From NCBI GenBank assembly GCA_949987705.1, contig OX465283.1, positions 75,277,720 through 75,341,719 of the forward strand: a DNA stretch of 64,000 nucleotides, read 5' to 3'. Below, piece by piece: positions 22,801 through 34,800 of the stretch; positions within the stretch are counted from its first letter, which is position 1; the number at the start of each line of letters is the position of its first letter. The notes below the pieces were generated by a model. That model did no database searches. It was not told the DNA's origin and saw only the letters and a list, made by a program, of their open reading frames with translations. The stretch is from Thereva unica. Lineage: Eukaryota > Arthropoda > Insecta > Diptera > Therevidae. The position numbers were made by a program, and so were the translations under genes.

Positions 22801-25800
22801 CATTCCATTATAATTCTGAAACTAAGAATGTTAGGCTTTCCGCAAGCCCTCCCAGTTTGTTTCCAGTCTTACTTAGCTGACCGTCCCTACCAAGTTCATT
22901 TTCGTGGATCCAAATCAGTAACCATTGAAGCGACATCCGGTGTCCCTCAAGGAAGTCATCTTGGCCCTCTTCTCTTTATCTTATCAATTGATGACATTGT
23001 TCCTTTGCTAAGACACTGTAGAATATTGATTTACGCTGATGACATCAAATTGTATCGTCACATAAAGAGTATGGAGGATTGCAAACTTTTGCAAGTTGAT
23101 CTTGATACCTTTTACTCTTGGTGTGCTATCACAACCTGGTTCTTAATATTAGTAAATGTGAAGTCATGACTTTTAATAGGAGACGTGATCCTATAATTTT
23201 TAACTACACCTTTTCTGATGAGGGTATCCCTCGTGTTAATTTTGTTAAAGATCTCGTGATTAGATTTGATAGTAAGCTGAATTTCTCCACTCACATCAAC
23301 TATATCTCTTCCAGAGGTAGTTTAGTCCTGGGTTTTATAAAAGGTGGTCCAAAAAATTTAATAACCCGTTGGTTACTAAACACCTATATATTTCTCTTGT
23401 CAGACAATTACTTGAATATGCGTCCCAGGTTTGGTCTCCTCACTATTCTTCCCATGTTAGAACTATTGAATCGGTTCAACGAAGGTTCGTTCGATTCGCA
23501 CTGGATCATCTTCCTTGGGAAAATCCAATAGTTCTCAAATCATATGAATCCCGGCTTAATTACTCAACTTAAGCTCTCTTCACAAGCGTCGTGAGGAGGC
23601 CGATGTTGTCGACTCAGGTTTTCTATGTCGCCGTGCGTCGTTTAGAGAGAGTCGTTATAAACTGAGAGGTCCACCTCTTTTACAAATCAACTCCTCCCAC
23701 ACGAATTCCGGCAGATTTGAACCTGTAAACCGCATGTTCATGAATGTTAGCAATAATATTAATGTCTTTAGCGTGAGCATTAGTAAAGATGTCCTTAAAA
23801 GGAGTCTTTTAAATCTCACGTGGCCACCTATGTCTCCTGTTGCTTGCGTGGGTTATTTGTTAATTTGGATTTTTTTTTTAATTACTAATTTTTATGTTTG
23901 CATGCTTAGTTGTGAGCCTTATCTCAGCGCTTGGTTGTGCTGAGTAGGTAAATCTTTCTTGGCCCAGCAGAGAAGTGCGCCTTCTGTATTAGAAGGGTTA
24001 ACTCTATTACTAAAGGTGCTGATAGACGATGAGAATATTCTCATGTAAATGCTCTCGCGAGAACAAAAATTCGTTCTCATTGCCGTGTAAATAGACATGA
24101 GAATACGTTATCCCTCTCATGGGAATATTATCAAGCGTTCTCTTGAAAATCTCTCTCTCATACGTGTAAATAGATGCCATAGGAATATTCCAATAAGATT
24201 TCATGAGAATTCATTCTTTCCAACATGTTGGAAAGAACGATTGTTCTCACGTCGTCTCTTATTATTGTTTTGTGAATTTTATTAGTAGGCGGTTGTGTTT
24301 TGTTGTGGATTCCTTTAATTGTCATGGCGGAAAGAAAGGAAAAAATACAGTTGAGAAATAAGGAAGTAAGTAAAAAAATATTATTTGGACATAAGCAATT
24401 TTATTTAAATTAACTAATGTATACAGGCATGGCCGGAAGAAAAAACGGAAAAAATGTTTGCCGCATACGAGGAGAACGAATGCCTGTGCAGGAAAAGCCA
24501 TGAAAATTATTTCAAGCCCCACGGACACCTAGAAAAAAAATCGCAGAAACTCTCGGCTGCTCCGCTGCGGAAATGAAGGCAAGGTGGACCTCGATGCGGC
24601 AAACGTTCATGAAAATTTTGAAAAAGGAAAAGCGTGAATAAAATCAAATTCTGAATACGAGAGCCGTACAAACTTTTTGTAAAACTCCTCGCCTTCGTTC
24701 TTTAACAGGTCCATTAAATTGGCAAACGCATTTTTTCTGTCTCGGTCTAACCAAATTTCTTTAGACCAAACACTTCTCCTCCTTCTGTTTCTTTCGGCCT
24801 CCTCAGCCTCTTCTTCTTGGAGCAGCATCCCGAAACTCACACAAAACCCAATCTTCAACTTCCGTCTTTCCGACATGGCGATTACAACAGAAATAACTTT
24901 CAATATATGTATGCTCTCGAGAATTAAAATATCAGCCAAATCTTTTGTTCTCATCGTTTACGCACACTATGTTAACTACGGGATACCATATAATGTCACG
25001 TTTTCGAAAATAAAAATTATTATCACCAAACTTCTGTTCTCATCGTGTACACACACATGAGAACTCATGAAAATATTCTCATGAGAGCGATTCTCATGAG
25101 AACGATATTTACGCTCACAAGAACAAATACTATCACTCGTGTAAACAGCCATGAGAATATTCTCACGAGAATACCAAAATTTACGTTGAGAATATTCTCA
25201 TCGTCTATCAGCACCTTAACAAAATCCAGCGGTTCCAATGGATGACGGTCATCAAAGCAGATGAACCGGTGTAAAATAGAACTTCTTCTTTCTTCTATCA
25301 GCGAAACGTATCTAGAGATATTGAAGAAGAATGGAAGCCAGCTATGGTAAAAAACATCCAAAGCCCTTACAGAGGGAGATTCTCTAAATCTGGGAGAACT
25401 GGTGGAGGGTTGAAGTTGGGAGGAAGGCGATGAAGACGGCATCCAGGGTGGGCAATCTTTTTATACAAGGGGCCAGAATAAATTTTACGGCTTTTCGGCG
25501 AATTGTAGTAGTCCATAGACACGTTTTTGTGACCTGCAATTTTTATAGAGTTGAGCCGGACTTACACGAGGCACAACATTTGTCCCTTAAAATATGGTAA
25601 ATTGTACTGAGGCCTCAATGTCCCAATTCAAAAATAATGTTCTACTGGTGTATTGAGATAAATGAAGCGAGGTGTATTGTAAATACGAGCTAAAAAGACA
25701 TTTCTTACTGCTTTTGCGGCTGCAAAATCTCCATCTTGAAATAAGGGAAGGTGAGATTGAAGCAGAGTTATGCCTGCTGAATCAGATCCAAGTAAAGCTG

Positions 25801-28800
25801 CAGCAGCGACAGAATTTTTTTTTAGCTAACTTGAATTTCTTCGCAAATATAATAATTTCTCCCCAATATAGGGCAAGATGATATTAATAATCGCTAATTA
25901 TTTGCCAAAAATTACACAACAGTATAGGTAAAGAGCGCTCCACGCTTCTTTACATTTAAGTAAGTGGTTGCAGCAATAACAACTTTACATTCAAAATTAT
26001 TTTTTACTTTTTGGTTCATTTGAAAATATGCGTATTTTTTAGTTTTTTTTTTAAATATTTATTTGTTTAGCCCACAGTAGTTCTTGCTCCCTTTCTTCCA
26101 CTTGTCTTAAAGTCAGTCCAGTCAAAGCGTCTAAGCTAAGCAAACTTCCGCTTTGGATTGCCTCAAAAGGAACGTCAAAGCGAACCGTTTAAGCAGACAC
26201 TATGTGAAGAAAATACTGAAAATACTTGAATAAATTTTTTTGCTCCCTCACCGATCGTTGGAGTTCCCGTCCCGACCAGAGGATTGATCAAGTTTTGAAG
26301 TTGGCATTAAAGGCAACGGACTGAAAAGAGAGGTGTTTTAGATACACAACGGCCTGCTAGAGGAGTCCAGAAAAACGTACAAACATGTTCCATGCTCTCT
26401 CTTAGTCCTTTGACCGCCGATACTGATGTCTAGCAAATGTATATAAAGTCTTGTGAGCGTCCAATCATCCAATTCATCCATACTAGTTCCTCTACTTCTT
26501 GGGGTTGTGTTTCTAATTCGATTGGGTTCCATTTGCTTATAGGTATATTTTTTAAAATGTTTTTATTAATTATTTAAAAAGAACGATGTTGGTGATGCGG
26601 GTGCATTCCTTGATTTCATTACCTTGACTGTTTTTAATAAGGAATGTAACTGAATATCGGAATCATTCAGGAATCTAAGAGTATGATGTTGTTGGTCGTG
26701 CACACCCTGATTTCATTACCTTGTCTGCTTTTAATATGTGAAGGCAACTGTGAATGTTGGAATAATTTGCGAATCTGAGAACCTGGTGCTGTTCGTCATA
26801 TTTTTTGGTGTGCAGGCTTTCTGTCAGTTTTGTCATCAAGGTACTTGTTCGCGAGGTCTGAGCGTGCGTTTATACTTTTTGAAAGTGTATTTTTAAATTT
26901 AAAAATTGATTTTTTATTCGTTTTTATTTAAATATAGGATATAAAAGTACGTGATTTAACTTCATTCAAATATTTACAACATACAGCGTCAATCGGTATT
27001 CCAGATCTTGTTACTATTATTTTATCTTTATTCAGCTTCATTTTGAATTTATTATTCCAAAAGTTATTATATATTTCAAACTAAGTACACAGATGCAATT
27101 TTAAAAATTTCAAAATTTTTTTCGTTAAAAATAAAGACTATACATGTTTTACATAAAGTAACAGAATAGCCGGCCGTGGATAGGTTTGGGATAGACGAAC
27201 AAATGGGTGGAGGGGTGGAAATCGTAACGGTTAAGCCGCTAGGGCGTTTTGACATTTTTTTGCTAGAGGTCTACATATCACCCTCTATTTTTATAACGAG
27301 GGCCTCTGTAGCTTAGGGAGTAAGGCATCTGGCTACCATTCCAGAGGTCCCGGGTGCGAATCCGGGCAGCTCCACGGTCCTTCGCCTTTCCGCTTTCCAT
27401 TTCCATAACTTTCCTTCTTTCTTTTTCCCTCTTTACATTCCTGATTTCTCCTGTCATACCCTTCCTTAGCTCTTTCCGCCCACCAAAGCGCATGTCATTG
27501 GTTGGTTGATGAGATTCAACTAGTCTCAGGAGGCTTAATACGCTAGCGAGTTGGTTCTCGATGCCCCGATGTTAGAGTCGCGATAGGAGTGGTTGGGAGC
27601 AGATATTAAAAATATATCACGGCTTGGTTGTGGCAGCTCCCTCCTTCACTTTCTCCCTCTCTTCACTATCTTCCGACTAGAGCTGCTGTTCGACATTGCA
27701 CTCTATACGAAAAAATAGATCGTCCACAGTATTTTAATGAGCTACTCAATAGAGACGACGAAAATGGAAAATGGATTACACAAAATTGCAGATTCGATCT
27801 AGCGTTGTAACCGCATAATGGCGCGATAAACTATTGGGCGCCATTTATGCGAGGTATTGTCCCTTCAGCCGGAAGCCCGGAAAAGCCTGGCCAAAAGCAC
27901 AATACCATACATAAAAAAATATATCGGAATTCCTTATCCTCCCTAAACGCCGATCCTACTGTTAGGGGGACATGCCGTCGGCCACACGGAGTTCTCTGGC
28001 TGCTCGCCGGGTGGGTCGTGGGGTGTGTGGCCGGGCCTTACCGCGGATGGTTCACCACTTACCTGTGTTACGATACAAAATCTCAACTCTTCACATCCTC
28101 AACTGGATAGCCCCAGAATTATACCGTGTCGTCATCCATTTCCGTACTCGTTCATAACACTAAGTATCATTAACCAGCATGAGAAGGCACCACCTATGGA
28201 TCCTGAAAGATAATCAACCCCCACTCAACCATCCCAAAAAAATACTCAATTTTAGTCCGACATTATAATTACTTTATATTTATTCCAGATACTTGACGAC
28301 CAACAATAATGGATGACACAAAAATTGCAACCCAAAATCAAAATGAAATGATAATTATTTCTTACAAGAATTCGCTAGATATCAACAAAAAAACCTCAAT
28401 TGATGACAAAAATATTCAAACCGAATCAAAAAGATAGGACAATTATAGTTTTCACAAATTCCGTAGTTATTAATTACATAACCCTCGTCGTTCTGGTACC
28501 AGCACGTCGTCGGTGTACAAAAAAAATTACATATATATTTATACAATATAGGATAATCAAAACTATTTATAAAAAAATTCAAGCAATTATGAGTATAGTG
28601 CAATTGAAAATTAACATTATGTATTAGAAACCAAACGTGATTAAATATATTTAAGATGATGGAGAAACAAATAAAAAGGTTATTTAGTAGTGTCAAAGTT
28701 TTAGAAATTGAATGTAATGTTTACTAACGGTATTTAAAAAATAATGGTAATATTTTTTTTCTTTTTGAAACGTCTAAGATTAATAAACCAAAACTGTAGT

Positions 28801-31800
28801 CGACCTCTCTTGGACTCCCGGACCGAAAACGTACACTGGCTGGGAAAAAGATTAGCAGCATAAGATTAGCAGTATTTATTCCAGCAGTCAGTTGAGACGA
28901 GAGCTTCCCCCCACTACGGAACGGCGGGCTCGCAGTAAATATATGATAATTCTTGTTATAATAAAGTTTGATTCTTATTCGATGTCCTTGTATCTGACCT
29001 TGTCTTAGCAATAAAAGTACAACCATGCAGGCCACTTATTCGGCATCGACGTACATCAGGAACTTTTGAGTATGTATGAAGTAATAAATTAAGAGAAAAA
29101 GTAAATCTTTACTAGGATTATACATTCTGATATAGAAAGGTAATTATGTATCCAAACGGTATGTTATTCGAAGTTAAAGCTTCTACATCATCATTATGTA
29201 ATTTGCTGGAGGTCCTTCCAATGTCAATCGGGTTATTCTTGAAAAGCCATGCTGTGATCAAATGACCATAGAGCAAATTTTGGAAAACACCTGATATTCC
29301 ACCACGGATTTGTTTTTTTTTTCTCTTTTTCTTTTTTTTTTTACAGCAAATGAAGAAAATTTACTTACAAGTAATTATTCTTGATTATAGACCCACCATG
29401 CAGCTACAATCGCACTCTTTCGGCCTCCTTAGCAAAGATTTAAACGACGTGTCTTCCCACGTGTAGCTCCTTTTTCTGATTCCCAAGAGCACGTGTCAAA
29501 AACCAATATACCTTCGGTTACTAAATCTGCACTTCCCAAAATTGTTCCTTCCTCGAACTGTTCCAAGTATGCTTTCCAGTATTCGTCCCTTTAAGGAAAA
29601 TCTTCCTTCGTAGCCTTCCCAATAAATCAAATACCAAAACTCTAAAACTATGGCTATTTTGTCTTAAAAAACTGAGAGTTATCTTCCGGCTACGGGATTT
29701 AAAAAAACCAATTTTTTTTTTCAAAAAACCGAAATCAGACTCTTTTCTCCAACTTTTTCCCAAAAAACAACCCCTCACACTCTTCTGTTCATTTTTTTTA
29801 TTTTCCCTTCCTTCAATCGTCCAGGCTACTATCGTTTTTTCAAAAAAAAATGACATTTTCATTTTAGACAGTGCTTTCAATCCAGTAATTTTCAGGCAAT
29901 TTGCAGGAAAAAAACCCGACCGTTACAGCGTCAGAAAAAGATGGAAGGTGTAAAATCAAGTATGTAGTATATGGGAACTATAAAGGCATAATCTTCCTCA
30001 CCTCATAGTCCAGTCAAAATAGACGAAAAAACGCCATAATTGGAAGATAATTCCGAAGTTGCTGAAAATTGGAACAGCCGTTAAAAACATTATTATACGT
30101 AAGCTGTAGAGACTGCCACGCGATTGGGCGGCTGCAAACTTTTTTATTCAAGGTCAAAGGGTCAAAATATCAGTTTTTTGCAAATATCTGCTAAACCGTA
30201 CGTCTTATCAGAAAATTGTGTTTACAACGTTTGTAGATTAGGCGATTATCTACAAAAAAGTATATTATACATTTTCTCGTAGGAATTGCCATTTCTGAGA
30301 TATTGTCGTTTTAATAAGTTAAAATACTCATATTCTATCATTCCCGACTTGTAAAGGTCATCAGAAATTTAATAAATCCTTTGTTGGAGTACGCGGCTAA
30401 TATTTTCAGGGGTGATTCCTGGATATATTTGGAGAAAAAAATTGTTCTACAGAGGGCGGCTATCTCCACTATCCACTAAGATACAGGGTGATTAGGGAAA
30501 AATTTTTGTTTTTTTTTTTAATTTACTGAAATTTGAATAACTCCTAAAGTAATTATGATAGAGTAGCCTAATTAGGCTCATCTTTTAGGTAAATGTGTAT
30601 TCTTTTATTTGGTATAAAGCACAGCAACCTGAGTGACTCCGTTCAAAAAATATATAGGCTCAAACAATGCTTAGAATCTAGACCTGGCAGATTTCTTCGT
30701 TTTTCTCAGAAAATTCGTTACTAACAGTACATTTTTTTTTTGCTTTTCTGATGCACCAAACTATTACCTACAATATTTCCATATACAATAAGTGTTTATT
30801 TTGGGTAGTTTTGTAGGTAGTAGTAGTAGTAGTAGTTTTATCGTGTTTTATCGTGAACAAATAAAAAGTTACTCGTCTTTCAACTGCGGCATAATAGCAT
30901 TGGTTTGAGCCTACATATTTTTTGAACGGAGTCACTCAGGCTGCTATGTTTTACACCAAATTAAAGAATACACATTTACCTAAAAGATGAGCCTAATTAG
31001 GCTACTCTATCATAATTACTTTAGGAGTTATTCAAATTTCAGTAAATTAAAAAAAAAAACAAAATTTTTTCCCTAATCACCCTGTATCTTAGTGGATAGT
31101 GGAGATAGCCGCCCTCTGTAGAACAATTTTTTTCTCCAAATATATCCAGGAATCACCCCTGAAAATATTAGCCGCGTACTCCAACAAAGGATTTATTAAA
31201 TTTCTGATGACCTTTACAAGTCGGGAATGATAGAATATGAGTATTTTAACTTATTAAAACGACAATATCTCAGAAATGGCAATTCCTACGAGAAAATGTA
31301 TAATATACTTTTTTGTAGATAATCGCCTAATCTACAAACGTTGTAAACACAATTTTCTGATAAGACGTACGGTTTAGCAGATATTTGCAAAAAACTGATA
31401 TTTTGACCCTTTGACCTTGAATAAAAAAGTTTGCAGCCGCCCAATCGCGTGGCAGTCTCTACAGCTTACGTATAATAATGTTTTTAACGGCTGTTCCAAT
31501 TTTCAGCAACTTCGGAATTATCTTCAGTCAAATCTCTAATTTGACTGGACTATCAGCATATGTCCAGTATTTTAAGGTCCACTACTAATTTTGAAAAAAT
31601 CATGGGAAATCAACGTCGATATTTACGTACTGTTTATAGGTTCAAGCAAGCATATGACAGACGGAAGCGGGAAACTCTTTGAGTGCTTTTGATTTTCAAA
31701 GCGCCTACCTAATAGAAGTAACAAGGGCTACAAAGTTGAACGGGACCGCTCAGAAATTTTCACATCACAGAGGGGTTTGAGATAAGGTGACGCGCTGTCA

Positions 31801-34800
31801 TGCCTCTTATTTAACTTAGTGTTGGAAAAGGTGGTAAGAGACCTTGTGGTAGAAACGAAGAGATTCATATTTAACAAGTCGACACAGACAATGTCTTACC
31901 CTGATGACCTCGCCCTAACAGGTAGGTCTTTTGCAAATATGAAAGTCGCCTTCAACAATTGGAAACCGCTGCAAAAAGAATGGGATTACTCATCAATGTC
32001 GATCAAACAAGCGATACATGGACTTCGTTGAGGACTTGAACTTCGTTAGGCGTACGAAATTGGAGGGCATTAGCCAGGAACCAAACAGCATAGATAGAAG
32101 TTCTGGAGGAAGCCAAGGCCAATAATAAGCTGTAGTGCTACAGATGATGATGACAACAAATAAACGAATTTAGCATTTCACGGTCCCATAATACAGTGCT
32201 ATATTAAGTTTTACGAAAAATTAACAAAAACTGACACATATTATGTGGTTATTCACTCATTTTAGTACTAGAACGGATTGACGTACTTCCTTTAAAGTCC
32301 ATTATAGTTCCAGCTAGAACTATGACAGGCTCCTATTTTTTTGCGTAGTTTTTGCATTAAGCCTTTAGTTATACTCAAAACCTGTTTAACGAAAAGATTA
32401 ATTCCTACTTCAGTTTTGCAAAACGCACTAAAATTGATTTTCGTGACCATTGACCCTCCATAACTCGAGTAGCCGGCCAGTTAGCTTTATGGACTTTTGG
32501 GAAATTATTTGCGACACCAAAATAATTTCAGAATGCAGAATAAGGATTACAATTTTCCTTTGCGTATGGTTCTTGTCGTACCCGCCAGATTTCAATTCGA
32601 AGTCCGAGGATACAACCATTGAACGTGAGGTGGACGATGATGATGCCAACCCCATTTCCTTATTTTTCTCTGGGCTAAGTGTTGTGCAGATGACAGCATG
32701 AAAGAAGTGGAGTTTGAGGAGATAGACATATAATAAAAAGAAATTTCATACCATTTAACCTATGGGCTTGGTCTACTAGGGTTACCATGTAAAAACGCCG
32801 TTTGCATTATACTTCAAAGGTGCTGCTGAAAAGAATGCAGTGCGATGCCCGAGTTTTCCCAAACCCATATCTCAAAAACCATTGGTTCTAGTAAATTTCA
32901 TATAGGACATTTTTATGTAGATTCATCTCACGAACAATCTTTACTTAGCCAAAAGTTGCGTAAACCGATAATTTACGAGATATTTGAGAAAAATTGATTT
33001 TCCTGACTTTTGACCTTCCATAACTCGAGTAGCCGGTCAGTTGGCTTTATGGACTTTTGGAAAATTATTTGTGAGCCCAAAATAAAGAGTATCCCGCTGA
33101 TAAATCTCCAGATGCATTTTTTCAGAGGTTCATGTATAAAGTGACTGGGCTACTGCCTACACTCACAATAAATTTCTTTTTTAAAATTAAGATAAATCTG
33201 CAAAAAAGTACTCACCTAAAATACGTATGTAGAGATTGGAAGAAATGTATTAAACATTTATCATCTAAGATTAAAGGTGAAGAAATTGCACTGCCAAATC
33301 CAGATCTAGCTGGAGCTGACAAGTCTAATTCTCTCAAACATGGAAACCCTCCAATGAAAGGCAATAGCTGTGGCCCACGTAAAATTGCTGAATCAGCCAA
33401 AATAGCTTGCGCTCCAGACAATTTAAGGACTACAACTGATCGTGATTCGAATGCGTTTATTATTTTTGTATCACTCTTAAAAATTCCAATTTGTAAACGA
33501 CAATTGGCCAAACTCAATTCACGAATTGATGTGAGCGACAAAAATGCTCGAATTATAGATAAAGTTGATGGATTCTGAAATGAAACAAAAATGAAAATAC
33601 GATTTTATAGTTATCATTGCGGTAGTCAAACCCACCTCTATTCTAAAACTCCATCCGTCTAAGCTTAAAAGTCTGAGAGTCGAGCAGCTAGTTAAAGAAC
33701 GCGCTGACATGGCGATTGCTGAATCTTCTAGGTTCAATCGCGGCGACCCAATACTTAACATCTGCAGACATGGTGATTCGCTAGCGCCCAGTACAGAGGG
33801 AAGGACTTCACTTAAACGTGAAGCACCCTCTAATTTCAATGTATGCAAAGTATTTGAAAGACGAACAGTTTCTCCAAGGCACATCGAATCTTCTAGGGAA
33901 AGCTGTGCCTTACTTAAATCTAGACCGTGCAGTTTAGAATATGGTTCCCGTGCTGCAAGGAGAAGATCGTGCAATGTTCCAGAGTTGTGGGGTCCCCCAT
34001 CACATGCTGGTGTTGGATACCAAGTTTTCGAGACCACGGAATCGGAACTTCTTTTATCTGCTGGCGGCTCCATCGGCTGGCGAGGCAGCGTTGCTGATCT
34101 ACCCATAGTTGCTGTTGGTACAAAGACGCCTCTCGGAAGTGATGAAAAAAGACCTGGAGGATATGATCGTGGTGAAGGAACTCCAGTTAAAGACCCTTGT
34201 TTTATCAGACCTGAGGTTCCTGTACTGCTGCCACTTCCTGAACCTATTGACAGTAGGAAAATCATTAAATAAGAAGACAAAGCTATCGAATTTTGAATCA
34301 ATCTGTGACAATTCATCCGCTGGCATAATGTGGTTTCGAAGACTACTTCAGACTGGGTAAAAGTAAAAATCTGTATTTTTTTTAATAATTTACAAATTTA
34401 CAAAAATATTTGGGGAATGAAAAAGTATGTTTTATTTTATTTTTTTATATATTATATTATATCTGTGCTCTTTTTATCTTTTTTTACTTTAGTCGTCGCC
34501 AGTTACCACTTAGGTGGTTCAGTGAAGAACATCTTAAGCCGGCTCTACACGATGCGGTGAACGCTTGATTCTAATGTTGGCTCGAATGATTGAGTCAAAT
34601 GGACTCGACGATTAGTATGGCAAATGTCCTGCTACACGGTGGAGCGAGCGTTTGATCCAATGCAATTGATTCAAACGTTCGCCAAGTCATGTCATTACTC
34701 TTTAATGATAATTATTAATAATAATTTCTTTAATAATAATTATTAATAATATAAATAATCAATTATTAACTAATAATAATACACATACATACATAATAAT

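Larger units (their letters stand above)
24014..25216. mobile_element. Internally deleted PIF/Harbinger transposon
   Basis: The ends AGGTGCTGATAGACGATGAG and (inverted) ctcatcgtctatcagcacct are perfect inverted repeats extended by gaatattctc motifs. TAA flanks both sides (24011-24013, 25217-25219), the TWA target of PIF/Harbinger. Inside lie a MADF-like ORF (plus) and the N-terminus of a transposase (minus) that meet at about 24640, so the catalytic part has been deleted. Subterminal arrays of gagaatattctc/atgagaa occupy both arms. Confidence 0.92.

Noticed and set aside
24607..24954. 115-codon minus frame as a host gene
   Set aside because: The middle part matches the Harbinger transposase N-terminus, and the last residues are antisense of the MADF ORF.
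28700..29060. LTR of a retrotransposon
   Set aside because: An AATAAAG-like signal is present, but no second copy, TG..CA ends or primer-binding site was found.
33709..34272. 187-codon plus-strand open frame
   Set aside because: Antisense shadow of exon E of the NLR-like gene, with no motif of its own.
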